Shown here piece by piece: positions 29,635-37,499 of a stretch of DNA of 38,124 bases. Source of the stretch: JAWLHJ01 sp040904945. Its GTDB lineage: Bacteria; Gemmatimonadota; Gemmatimonadetes; Longimicrobiales; Gaopeijiaceae. Under the pieces are notes generated by a model that worked only from the letters and a program-made list of their open reading frames with translations, made no database searches and was not told where the DNA came from. Both the position numbers and the translations under genes were made by a program. The stretch covers positions 1 to 38,124 of the forward strand of contig JBBDSM010000078.1 of assembly GCA_040904945.1 (NCBI GenBank), in the 5' to 3' direction. Position 1 is the stretch's first letter. Each line of letters begins with the position of its first letter.

Positions 29635-30416
29635 CGTGCGACGAAGCCAGAGAGCTGCTCTGGCCACCGGAGCGTCCGAGGCTACTCGCGGCGGATGTCG
29701 AAAGGGCCAGGGAGCATCTTCGGACCTGTCCCGAGTGCGTGCGTTATCTCGCCCAGGACCGGGTCTTGCTCGACGCGTATCATCGTCTCCGGAAGCTCGA
29801 GGCGCCCCTCGAGGTCCGTGGTCGCGTCTTCGACTCGCTCGCGCGCGAACGGGCGAAGCCGGGTGCCGAGACCAACCGAACGAAGACCCCCAGCGGCTGG
29901 AGCGTGGCGCTGGCCGCCGTCCTGGTGGTTTCGGTGGGGGGCGTGCTCTGGTCGGGGCCCGGGAGCGACGAAGCAGCCGCGCCGCAGATGGCCGAGGCCA
30001 CGGACGCGGATGGTGGCACGGGTGTCGAGGCCGCGTTCGTGGAGGACTATCTCCGTCGGGCCGTCGGTGAAGACTATCTCGAGAGCACCGATGTCGAGGA
30101 GATCGTGCAGTTCCTGACGCGTGAGCTGGGCCAGCACGTCACGCTCCTCAGGCTGGCGGAGCTGATGCCGGTCCGGGTCGAGATCTGTCTCCTCGAGGGG
30201 CGAAGGGGCGCGATGATCGTGTACCAGTTCGATGGGAAGCGCGTGACGCACTATCTGGTGCCGAAGCCGGCAGACGCCCGGCCTCCGAGCGTCGCTCGTG
30301 AGCACGGTGATCTGGCGGTGGTCACCTGGGCCTCCGGAAGCCTGGAGGAAGCCCTGGTGGGAGAGGTCTCGTCCGACACCTTGCTCTCGCTGGTCCGGTC
30401 CGGGCGGAGCGACTGA
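29631..30416 (+). CDS. Anti-sigma factor-like membrane protein with HC2 zinc finger
   Basis: A 261-residue protein beginning with GTG 29631, overlapping the sigma-like stop (GTGA). C3, H29, C33 and C36 (H-x3-C-x2-C in REHLRTCPEC) form the zinc anti-sigma domain. One transmembrane helix lies at 90-107 (VALAAVLVVSVGGVLW). The outer part (about 125-261) has a folded domain with VRIEICLLEG-type strands (MPVRVEICLLEG, GAMIVYQFDGKRVTHYLV) that may sense an envelope signal. It likely holds the sigma-like protein inactive. Confidence 0.8.
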   Translation: MTCDEARELLWPPERPRLLAADVERAREHLRTCPECVRYLAQDRVLLDAYHRLRKLEAPLEVRGRVFDSLARERAKPGAETNRTKTPSGWSVALAAVLVVSVGGVLWSGPGSDEAAAPQMAEATDADGGTGVEAAFVEDYLRRAVGEDYLESTDVEEIVQFLTRELGQHVTLLRLAELMPVRVEICLLEGRRGAMIVYQFDGKRVTHYLVPKPADARPPSVAREHGDLAVVTWASGSLEEALVGEVSSDTLLSLVRSGRSD

Positions 30417-30496
30417 CCGCTCCCGGACGAGGCGTCGGATCCGGCGCGTGCAGGCCGCGCCGGTGGAGCCGGGAACCTTCTGGATGGGGTGTTGAT

Positions 30497-30512
30497 TGTA
30501 CTGATTGGTACA
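30497..30512. promoter_or_regulatory. Candidate TetR operator upstream of the Cys-type AhpD-like gene
   Basis: TGTAC and GTACA form a perfect inverted repeat with a six-base spacer (TGTACTGATTGGTACA), 37 bases before the ATG of the CMD-family gene. TGATT in the same stretch could be part of the promoter. The TetR gene lies downstream in the same direction, so autoregulation of the pair is likely. The remaining bases of the 132-base gap before the gene contain only the ribosome binding site (AAGGAG). Confidence 0.5.
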
Positions 30513-30548
30513 CCCAATCGCTTCAACCACCCCCGAGAAGGAGATTCC

Positions 30549-31118
30549 ATGTCGGACTTCAAGCTCCAGAATCCCGAGACCGCCAAGCCCGAAGGTCGTG
30601 AGGCCATGGAGAGGGCGGAGGCCGGATTCGGCTTCGTACCGAACCTCATCAATGTCCTCGCCAACGCGCCCGCCGCGGCACACGCCTACCTCGACGTGGG
30701 AGGCCGACTCGACAGCACATCGCTCGCGCCGGAAGAGCGTCAGGTCGTGCTGCTGGCCACGAGCTTCGAGAACCAGTGCGACTACTGCATGGCCGCGCAC
30801 TCGACGGTCGCCAACATGGTTGGAATCGACGCTGCCGACCTCGAGGCCCTCAGAGATGGCAGCGAGCTGCCCACGGCGCGCCTGAACGCGCTGAGGAACT
30901 TCACCCGCGCGGTGGTCGAGAAGCGCGGCAACGTCACCCAGGACGACCTGCGGCGTTTCCGGGAGGCCGGGTTCGAACAGGACCAGGTGCTCGAGGTCAT
31001 CGTCGGTGTCGCCATGAAGACGCTCTCGAACTACACGAACCACATCGCCGGAACACCGGTGGACGAGGCGTTCGAGGCCCAGCGATGGTCTCCGCCGACA
31101 GGCGCGGCGACCGCCTGA
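30549..31118 (+). CDS. Carboxymuconolactone decarboxylase/AhpD-like protein, cysteine form
   Basis: A 189-residue protein of the CMD/AhpD family. The redox motif is complete with cysteines: E74-N-Q-C77-D-Y-C80-x3-H84. It is the ordinary counterpart of the Sec-containing protein at 20113, where the same position is occupied by a TGA. The flanking helices FGFVPNLINVLANAPAAAHAYLDV and LRRFREAGFEQDQVLEVIVGVAMKTLSNYTNHI match family members. AAGGAG precedes the ATG. Such proteins are peroxidase-related or reductants for peroxiredoxins, often under TetR control. A TetR gene follows 94 bases later. Confidence 0.93.
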   Translation: MSDFKLQNPETAKPEGREAMERAEAGFGFVPNLINVLANAPAAAHAYLDVGGRLDSTSLAPEERQVVLLATSFENQCDYCMAAHSTVANMVGIDAADLEALRDGSELPTARLNALRNFTRAVVEKRGNVTQDDLRRFREAGFEQDQVLEVIVGVAMKTLSNYTNHIAGTPVDEAFEAQRWSPPTGAATA

Positions 31119-31212
31119 TTCCGCTCGACGTCCAGGAGCCTAGACCGAGAGCCGGGCGGTGTTCTACCGTCCGGCTCGTCGGCTTTTCGGCCACAGAGGA
31201 CTAGCTTGCACC

Positions 31213-31818
31213 ATGGATCCGGTTACCCGACGCGGCAGGGAGACACGCCATCGCATCGTCGAGGCCGCCGCCCGGCTCATGTACCGGGACGGGGTCGCCG
31301 CGACGAGCGTGGACCACGTGCTCGAGGAAGCGGGCGCGGGTAAGAGCCAGTTCTACCACTACTTCGGATCGAAGGACGAGCTGGTGGACGCGGTGTTGTC
31401 GTTCCACGCGGCAGGAGGGGAGTCGGAGCAGGCCGCGATCCTGGCCGAGAACCCCGGTTGGGAGGGGATCCGTGTCTGGCTGGACGCCGTAGTGGCCGGG
31501 CAGGCGGGCTCCCGTGACGCACGGGGGTGCCCTATCGGGTCCATGGCCGCCGAGTTGGCCGAGCGCGATCCCGCTTTGCGCTCCCGGCTGGCTGACGCCC
31601 TGGAGCGTAAGCGGATCGTCCTGCGGGAGCGACTCCAGGAGCTTCTCGACGCGGGAGCGATGTCGCCCGATGCCGACCCCGAGCGGCTCGCCACCTTCAC
31701 CATGGCGGTGCTTCAGGGAGGGCTCCTCTTCGCCAGGACCTACGGACGACAGGCCGACCTCGAGCGCACGGTCGACGAGGCGTGGGTCCACCTGACGTCG
31801 TTTCGTACGTCCGTGTGA
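31213..31818 (+). CDS. TetR-family transcriptional regulator
   Basis: A 201-residue regulator. The DNA-binding domain is visible at about 8-58: RHRIVEAAARLMYRDGVAATSVDHVLEEAGAGKSQFYHYFGSKDELVDAVL. The ligand-binding part begins near residue 70 and includes ARGCPIGSMAAELAERDPALR, typical of the subgroup with a TetR_C-type regulatory domain and a single cysteine in that motif. The ribosome binding site is not obvious (GAGG 14 bases upstream). It lies behind the AhpD-like gene, and the palindrome upstream of that gene is its likely operator. It converges with the small lipoprotein gene, 12 bases apart. Confidence 0.93.
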   Translation: MDPVTRRGRETRHRIVEAAARLMYRDGVAATSVDHVLEEAGAGKSQFYHYFGSKDELVDAVLSFHAAGGESEQAAILAENPGWEGIRVWLDAVVAGQAGSRDARGCPIGSMAAELAERDPALRSRLADALERKRIVLRERLQELLDAGAMSPDADPERLATFTMAVLQGGLLFARTYGRQADLERTVDEAWVHLTSFRTSV

Positions 31819-31830
31819 CAGGTCCGCGCG

Positions 31831-32238
31831 TCAGGACGACTGCGGAAACGCGTCCACGCGGAAGATCCACCCTTCCTCGAGTCCGCCGATCCGGACGCGG
31901 AGAGTCCCGTCGGCGAGCACGCTCTCGATGAAGCATGTCTTGTCCCCGAAGGCGAACCACCAGTTCTCCCCGTCGGGGGTGTAGCTACACACGAGGGAGG
32001 GCGGGCGCTCGAGGGTTCCGAGCCTCGCCGGGAGGTCGATGAACGCCGACCCGTCGGGGCCGGCTGTCACGGTTCGCGTTTCGACTTCGATGGCACGCTC
32101 CGGGGCGGAGTCTCCCGTCGTGCCTCCCCCCGGAGCCACGATGTCATCCGAGCAGCCCACGAGCATGATGAGCGCGCCGATGACGGCGAAGACACGGATC
32201 CAGCGGTAGCGTCCCGGCGTCCTCGAGCCTGTTTCCAC
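31831..32238 (-). CDS. Small lipoprotein of unknown function
   Basis: About 135 residues starting with GTG 32238, four bases after the DsbA-like stop; ATG 32259 or 32265 would overlap that gene. A basic n-region (GRYRWIRV) and hydrophobic stretch lead to the lipobox LVGC (C29), then a Ser/Thr/Gly-rich linker, then a compact domain with two cysteines (LVCSYTPDG, DKTCFIE) that could form a disulfide, and the strands GTLRVRIGGLEEGWIFRVD. I do not recognise the family. Last gene of the minus-strand operon with DUF3179, a barrel and a DsbA-like oxidoreductase; if the disulfide is real, that oxidoreductase might introduce it. Confidence 0.65.
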   Translation of the reverse strand: METGSRTPGRYRWIRVFAVIGALIMLVGCSDDIVAPGGGTTGDSAPERAIEVETRTVTAGPDGSAFIDLPARLGTLERPPSLVCSYTPDGENWWFAFGDKTCFIESVLADGTLRVRIGGLEEGWIFRVDAFPQSS

Positions 32239-32242
32239 GGCT

Positions 32243-32884
32243 TCAGCCCGGGGGCGCATCGGCATCCCTGAGAAGTTGACGGAATGCTTCCGGGGGCAGG
32301 GCGCCCTGGACCTGGAATCCGTTGATGAAGAACGTCGGCGTTCCCCGGACACCGTCCGAGCGGGCCGCCTCGTTCGCCGATTCGGTGCGGGACTCGAACG
32401 ATTTATCGTCGTAGCAGGCGCGGAATCGTTCCGCGTCGAGACCCTCGGCGCCGGCGAGGGCCACGAGTTCGTCCTCGGGGTTGCGCTCGTCCACCCACGT
32501 GGAGCGTTCGCGGTAGAGGGCTTCCTTCATGCTCCAGAAAGCGTCCTGATCGGCCGCGCACTCGCCGGCGCGGGCCCCTTCCTCGCTGTTCCTGAAGCCG
32601 AGCTCGAACGGCACGACCAGCCACCGGACCTCGCCGGTGGCCACGAACTCTTCGTGCAGCACCGGCCAGGTCGTCGATGCAAACAGTGCGCACGCTCCGC
32701 ATGCGAAGTCACTGTATTCCACGACGACGACGGGTGCCTGCTCATCGCCGATCCAGTGTCCGACACCGTCGAGGTCCGCTTTCTGGGCCGACCCGCCGGT
32801 CGCCGCGAAGAGCAGCCCGAGCAGCGTCATCGCAAGGTGCCGCACGCGCATCGTCGGCGAAGGGTACAAAGCTCGCGCCCTCAT
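32243..32884 (-). CDS. DsbA-like periplasmic thiol-disulfide oxidoreductase
   Basis: A 213-residue exported protein with thioredoxin fold and an all-helical insertion: VVVVEYSDFAC62-G-A-C65 is the active site, then EEFVATGEVRWLVVPFEL, a helical part with a further cysteine (AGECAADQDAFW), the cis-proline GTPTFFING and a final helix. DsbA/BdbD-like proteins of this type form or reshuffle disulfides in the envelope. ATG 32884 overlaps the stop of the barrel gene as ATGA; ATG 32851 would give a more compact signal peptide (cleavage after GSAQ in both). Third gene of the DUF3179-barrel-DsbA-lipoprotein operon. Confidence 0.9.
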   Translation of the reverse strand: MRARALYPSPTMRVRHLAMTLLGLLFAATGGSAQKADLDGVGHWIGDEQAPVVVVEYSDFACGACALFASTTWPVLHEEFVATGEVRWLVVPFELGFRNSEEGARAGECAADQDAFWSMKEALYRERSTWVDERNPEDELVALAGAEGLDAERFRACYDDKSFESRTESANEAARSDGVRGTPTFFINGFQVQGALPPEAFRQLLRDADAPPG

Positions 32885-33798
32885 CGTCCGAAGACGAGTC
32901 GGTATCCGACGCTGAGTCCATAGGACGCCGGGAGGTTTCGGCCTGAGACGGGTATCGGCGCGGACAGCTCCAGCACGCCGGGGCCGGTGGGGGCCGCGAG
33001 AGACGGAACGATCTGAATCAGCCTGCGTTGCTGCCGGGTCAGACTGAGTCCCTGGTCGGTCGGGGTCTCGCCCCACAGCGCGTCGACGCCCACCTGCCAT
33101 CCGACGGTTCCGAGCGCGCCTCCCACGGCCAGATGGGCGAACGTCTCGTTGCCCGGTCGATGACCGGTGTCCGTGTTCTCACTTCGCCACCGATATCCGG
33201 CCCAACCGGCGACATACATCGGAAGCGCGTCCGGCTGCCAACCCGACTCCAGGCTCGCTTCGAAGTCGTTCTGCCCTTCCGTGAGGGGGAGTTCCGTCGC
33301 GTCGACCGGAAAGTCCGCGCCGGGGACCTTGTAGCCGAGTCGAAGCGCGACCGGTGCCTCGAGACCGAACAGGGCGGGGCTGACCCGCAACGCCGTCCGG
33401 ATGTCTCCGATGCCGGTCTTGCGACTCTCACCGTTCGCCGCGTCCACCCTGAGATGGTGGATGGGCATCTGCGCCCAGACCTCCACACCCTGGTGGATTC
33501 CGTAGGCGGCCGTCACGTAGGCCGAACGCGTGTGGAAGACCGAGTTGGCCAGGAAGTCCTGCCGGTCGCCGAACGGGTTGAACGTCTCGGTCGCCCGATT
33601 GAAGGAGCTGGAGAATTGAACCCAGCCTTGGCCGTGCGGCAGCGTCCGGTTCCCGGCGCTCTCGAACAGGGTCGGCGAAGAGTGTGGGGCGCTACATATG
33701 GCCTGTGCCGAGCCCAGCTGTGGTGTCACGAGCCAAGAGCCCGCGATCAGGGTCAGTGCCGTCAGCAGGCGGGCGGAAAAGCGCTCAGTCGTTTTCAT
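32881..33798 (-). CDS. Outer-membrane beta-barrel, phenol-degradation MetA/transporter-like
   Basis: A 305-residue protein with signal peptide (cleavage after LGSAQA). Alternating strands run through the length (WVQFSSSFNRA, YVTAAYGIHQGVEVWAQMPIHHL, DIRTALRVSP, PVALRLGYKVPG, YVAGWAGYRWRSE, LAVGGALGTVGWQVGVDALW, SYGLSVGYRLVFGR). The general pattern resembles PF13557-type barrels of unknown substrate. GGAGG stands just before the ATG. The gene overlaps DUF3179 by 14 bases at its start and the DsbA-like gene by four at its end. Confidence 0.78.
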   Translation of the reverse strand: MKTTERFSARLLTALTLIAGSWLVTPQLGSAQAICSAPHSSPTLFESAGNRTLPHGQGWVQFSSSFNRATETFNPFGDRQDFLANSVFHTRSAYVTAAYGIHQGVEVWAQMPIHHLRVDAANGESRKTGIGDIRTALRVSPALFGLEAPVALRLGYKVPGADFPVDATELPLTEGQNDFEASLESGWQPDALPMYVAGWAGYRWRSENTDTGHRPGNETFAHLAVGGALGTVGWQVGVDALWGETPTDQGLSLTRQQRRLIQIVPSLAAPTGPGVLELSAPIPVSGRNLPASYGLSVGYRLVFGR

Positions 33799-34900
33799 TT
33801 GCGAACCTCCAGGGTTCGATGTCCGGGTAGAAGAGGGGCCAGGAGAACCAGAACGCCACGAAGGCTTCGTGCACCGGCTCGAGGCGGCTGCCGACGAGCG
33901 GACCCGACGTGGCGACCCCGTTGATGTTCCAGTTCGACTCGGTCTCGAGGTCGATGATGAATCCGCTCGACGAGTCGAGCGTGAGGGGCTGGCCGTCGGC
34001 TACCGGCCGGTACGCCATGGCGCCCTGCCGGGCCCACTGGAAGAGCACGACGTACTGCTCCTCACCTTCCCCGACCGTCACGGCGACGTTGTCGCCCATC
34101 TTCGCGAGCTCCGAATACGCGAAGGCGCGTCCTCCGGTGCCGGACGGCACCCCCAACACGCGCTCCTTCGGGGGGAAGCGGTGGTCGACGGCCTGCGGCA
34201 CCGGGAAGAGCAGCTCCGGATTGTCGGGCTGGTCGTAGTCGCCGTAGGGGTATCCGGTGTCCGAATAGTTTCTCGAGCTCAGCCCGTTCGTGGTGGCCAC
34301 CAGAGTGTTCGGGTGCATCTCCACCCATCCGCGGTAGGTCGTTTCCACCAACGCGAGCATGTCGAGCTCCGTACCGGACTGCGGGCCGCAGCGCGCACCA
34401 CGAGACATCTGGGGCCAGAACGACTCGGTGTCCCCGCTCCGGTCGTACATCATGAGATTGTTGCGGTAGAGGAGGCCGGACACGCCGAATTCCACGCCAC
34501 CGAGGGGTTCCCGGTCGAACGCCAGGCTCGATCCGGTCAACGGACAGTGGGTGATGGCGATGGACTCGCCTTCGAAGTCCAGGTTCACGATCTCGTGCCA
34601 CCAGAAGATGTTCAGCGGGATGGCGATGGGTTGGTCGCCGACGATCATGCCGATGACGCGGTCCTGCTCCCGCCATGTTTCGGTGCCCTCGGAGCCGAAG
34701 AAGCCGAAGTCGAGCTCGCTCAGGGCGGGGATCCCGTCTCTGATCTGGCCGGCGAAGATCTCGGACTCGGGGATGGTGCAGGACAGGTCGGGCTTCGAGA
34801 AGCCGCGGGGATTGGTGGGCGAGTCGCCCGAACAAGCGCCGAGCAGTACGAGCCCGGCGGTCGTCAGCGTCAGCCTCAGCGGTGTAGAATGTCGGAGCAT
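33785..34900 (-). CDS. DUF3179 lipoprotein (second paralogue)
   Basis: A 371-residue lipoprotein (lipobox LLGAC, cysteine 23) without the twin-arginine start of its paralogue at 18280. The shared segments are RDGIPALSE, DRVIGMIVGDQPIAIPLNIFWWHEIV, ITHCPLTGSSLAFDR, SGLLYRNNLMMYDR, WPQMSRGARCG and FPPKERVLG. Two cysteines in the mature part (THCPLTG and ARCG) are conserved in both copies. GAGG lies about nine bases before ATG 34900. First gene of a four-gene operon whose third member is a DsbA-like oxidoreductase. The 236 bases to the divergent reductase gene show no clear regulatory motif. Confidence 0.92.
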   Translation of the reverse strand: MLRHSTPLRLTLTTAGLVLLGACSGDSPTNPRGFSKPDLSCTIPESEIFAGQIRDGIPALSELDFGFFGSEGTETWREQDRVIGMIVGDQPIAIPLNIFWWHEIVNLDFEGESIAITHCPLTGSSLAFDREPLGGVEFGVSGLLYRNNLMMYDRSGDTESFWPQMSRGARCGPQSGTELDMLALVETTYRGWVEMHPNTLVATTNGLSSRNYSDTGYPYGDYDQPDNPELLFPVPQAVDHRFPPKERVLGVPSGTGGRAFAYSELAKMGDNVAVTVGEGEEQYVVLFQWARQGAMAYRPVADGQPLTLDSSSGFIIDLETESNWNINGVATSGPLVGSRLEPVHEAFVAFWFSWPLFYPDIEPWRFANEND

Positions 34901-35136
34901 CGGGTGGCCTCGTGGTCGTCTGGCTCGGATGGGATCGACGTCGGTGTTCTCATCGCACCAACCGGATAAAGTCGTCGACGGTTCCCCGATGCGACGGCTG
35001 CAACCAGGATCCAAGGCCGGTTTCCGGCTCACCCGGAACGTAGGATGGAACCCGGGACCTGGATTAGGCGGTTGGGAACTCGACAACGGGGGCTGCCGCC
35101 CCCGACCCGCACACTCATGAGATTCGAGGATGGTCC

Positions 35137-35874
35137 ATGCCGAACGCCGAGAAACGTGATCTTTCGCCAGACGAGTCCTTCGACGACCTGAGCGCGCTCT
35201 TCATCAATTGCACGCTCAAGCTCTCCCCGCGGCAGTCGCACACGCTGGGCCTCATCGATAACGCACGCGCGATCATGGAGAAGCAGGGGGTGGCCGTGGA
35301 CGTGGTGCGAGCCGTCGACCACGACATCGCGAACGGCGTCTACCCGGACATGACCGAGCACGGGTGGGACCGCGATGACTGGCCGGCCATCCAGAAGAAG
35401 GTCATGGATGCCGACATCCTCGTGCTCTGCACCCCGATATGGCTCGGCGACAAGTCATCGATCTGCACCAAGGTCGTCGAGAGGCTGTACGGGTATTCGG
35501 GCGAGTTGAACGACAAGGGGCAGTACGCCTACTACGGGCGTGTCGCGGGTTGCCTGGTGACGGGGAACGAGGACGGCGTCAAGCACTGTGCGATGAACAT
35601 CCTCTACTCGCTGCAGCACCTGGGGTACGTGATTCCCCCGCAGGCGGACGCGGGCTGGATCGGAGAGGCCGGCCCGGGTCCGTCGTACCTCGATCCGGGG
35701 TCCGGTGGGCCCGAGAACGAATTCACCAAACGGAACACGACGTTCATGACCTGGAATCTCCTGCACCTCGCCCGCATGCTGAAGGACCGCGGCGGTGTGC
35801 CCACGCACGGGAACCAGCGGTCCGCGTGGGACGCGGGTGCCCGGTTCGATCATCCGAACCCGGAGTACAGATGA
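35137..35874 (+). CDS. Flavodoxin-fold NAD(P)H:FMN/quinone reductase-like protein
   Basis: A 245-residue protein of the NADPH-dependent FMN reductase/flavodoxin-like superfamily: FINCTLKLSPRQSHTLGLID is the phosphate-binding first strand and loop, DADILVLCTPIWLGDKSS the second flavin contact, and YGRVAGCLVTGNEDG the third. It has a longer N-terminus and C-terminus than classic members (about 180 residues). It likely reduces quinones, flavins or azo/nitro compounds with NAD(P)H. GAGG precedes the ATG by eight bases. The stop overlaps the next gene (ATGA), so it works with the flavoprotein disulfide reductase. Confidence 0.88.
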   Translation: MPNAEKRDLSPDESFDDLSALFINCTLKLSPRQSHTLGLIDNARAIMEKQGVAVDVVRAVDHDIANGVYPDMTEHGWDRDDWPAIQKKVMDADILVLCTPIWLGDKSSICTKVVERLYGYSGELNDKGQYAYYGRVAGCLVTGNEDGVKHCAMNILYSLQHLGYVIPPQADAGWIGEAGPGPSYLDPGSGGPENEFTKRNTTFMTWNLLHLARMLKDRGGVPTHGNQRSAWDAGARFDHPNPEYR

Positions 35875-37418
35875 GCGCGGGGGCTGACGAGCTCGTCCGA
35901 AACGGTGGCGCGGGCCCCGCGACGGATCCGGAGCGTAGGCTCCTCGACAACGTCCGTCCGCCCGACTGGCGGAATCCAGAGCCGTCCGGGACGTACGACC
36001 TGGTCGTGATCGGGGCGGGTACGGCCGGGCTGGTGAGCGCCGCCATCGGCGTCGGCCTCGGGGCCGGCGTGGCGCTGATCGAGCGAGACCGGATGGGAGG
36101 GGATTGCCTGAACTTCGGCTGTGTGCCTTCCAAGGCGCTCCTGAGAGCGAGCCGATCGTGGGCCGAGGCGCGAGCGTCGAAATCTCGCTTCGGCGGCCCC
36201 GATGCCGTCGGCCCGGGTGACTACCGAGCGGTCGTCGAACGCATGCGGCGGATCCGTGCGGACATCAGCGAGGTGGACAGTGCGGAGCGGTTTCGGTCGC
36301 TCGGCATCGACGTCTTCCTGGGGGAGGCCCGGTTCGAGTCCCGCGATGCGGTCACGGTCGACGGCGCGCGCGTGTCGTTTCGACGAGCGATCGTCGCCAC
36401 GGGGGCGCGGGCCGTCGTGCCGCCCATCCCGGGCCTCGACGGCATCGACTACCTGACGAACGAGACGATCTTCGACCTCGACGAGGTTCCGGACCGCCTG
36501 ATCGTCCTGGGCGCCGGGGCCATCGGTTGTGAGCTCTCCCAGGCCTTCGCTCGCTTCGGCAGCGAGGTCACGCTCGTGGACATGGAGGAACGGATCCTAC
36601 CGAAGGAGGAGCCCGCCGCGGCGGCCCTCGTGCTCCGGGCCATGGAGTTGGATGGGGTCCGATTCCTGGGAGGGGCGAAGGTCGTCGAAGCCGGGGACGG
36701 CGTCGACGGACTGAAGCGGATCGTCGTCGAGAGGGACGGCGAGCGACACGAGCTCGACGGGGACGCGGTGCTCGTGGCCCTCGGCCGGGCGCCCAACGTC
36801 GGACTCGGTCTCGAGGCCGCGGACATCGGGTACGGACGCCAGGGCATCGAGGTGGACGACCGGTTGCGTACGACGAACCGGCGTGTCTACGCGGTCGGAG
36901 ATGTCGCATCCCGCTACCAGTTCACACATGCCGCGGATGCGCAGGCGCGGCTGGCCGTGCGCAACGCGCTTTTCTTCGGCCGGCAGAAGTCGGGCGATCT
37001 CGTCATTCCCTGGGCGACGTACACCAGTCCCGAAGTCGGGCGCGTGGGGATCTCGGAGGGGGAGGCCCTCGAGCGCGCTGTCGAGATCGAATCCGTCACC
37101 ATCGATTTCGAACATCTGGACCGTGCCCGCCTGGACGGAGACGAGGAGGGCTTTCTTCGTGTCCACCTCGCCAAGGGCTCCGATCGGATCCTCGGCGCCA
37201 CGGTCGTGCATCCCCACGCCGGTGAGCTGATCGCCCAGGTGAGCCAGGCGATGACCACCGGGGTCGGCCTGGAGTCACTCAGCGACGTGGTCTTTCCCTA
37301 TCCGACGGCGTCCGAGGCGCTTCGAAGAGCCGCTGACGCGCGCAAGCGTAACCGGCTCACCTCGCGTGTTTCGTGGCTTTTCAGCCAGTACTTCCGCCTC
37401 TGGCGTCGTCTCACTTGA
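35871..37418 (+). CDS. MerA-like pyridine nucleotide-disulfide oxidoreductase
   Basis: A 515-residue flavoprotein. FAD site VVIGAGTAGLVSAAIG at 45-60, redox disulfide C79-L-N-F-G-C84 in GGDCLNFGCVPSK, NAD(P)H site VLGAGAIGCELSQAFARFG, second FAD contact VYAVGDVA, and the dimerisation domain from about 370. The C-terminal HPT-type motif reads YPTASE. It lacks the N-terminal metal-binding domain and C-terminal cysteine pair of true mercuric reductases, and instead ends in an amphipathic basic tail (SRVSWLFSQYFRLWRRLT) that may attach it to the membrane. An N-terminal extension of 40 residues precedes the FAD domain. The substrate disulfide is unknown. Overlaps the flavodoxin-fold gene by four bases. 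Confidence 0.9.
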   Translation: MSAGADELVRNGGAGPATDPERRLLDNVRPPDWRNPEPSGTYDLVVIGAGTAGLVSAAIGVGLGAGVALIERDRMGGDCLNFGCVPSKALLRASRSWAEARASKSRFGGPDAVGPGDYRAVVERMRRIRADISEVDSAERFRSLGIDVFLGEARFESRDAVTVDGARVSFRRAIVATGARAVVPPIPGLDGIDYLTNETIFDLDEVPDRLIVLGAGAIGCELSQAFARFGSEVTLVDMEERILPKEEPAAAALVLRAMELDGVRFLGGAKVVEAGDGVDGLKRIVVERDGERHELDGDAVLVALGRAPNVGLGLEAADIGYGRQGIEVDDRLRTTNRRVYAVGDVASRYQFTHAADAQARLAVRNALFFGRQKSGDLVIPWATYTSPEVGRVGISEGEALERAVEIESVTIDFEHLDRARLDGDEEGFLRVHLAKGSDRILGATVVHPHAGELIAQVSQAMTTGVGLESLSDVVFPYPTASEALRRAADARKRNRLTSRVSWLFSQYFRLWRRLT

Positions 37419-37499
37419 GTCGCAGGGAACCACTCGGGCAGGACATCCGGTTCGGTCACCGAATCTCTCGAACAGACGCTGACCCAAGGAGTCCCTATC

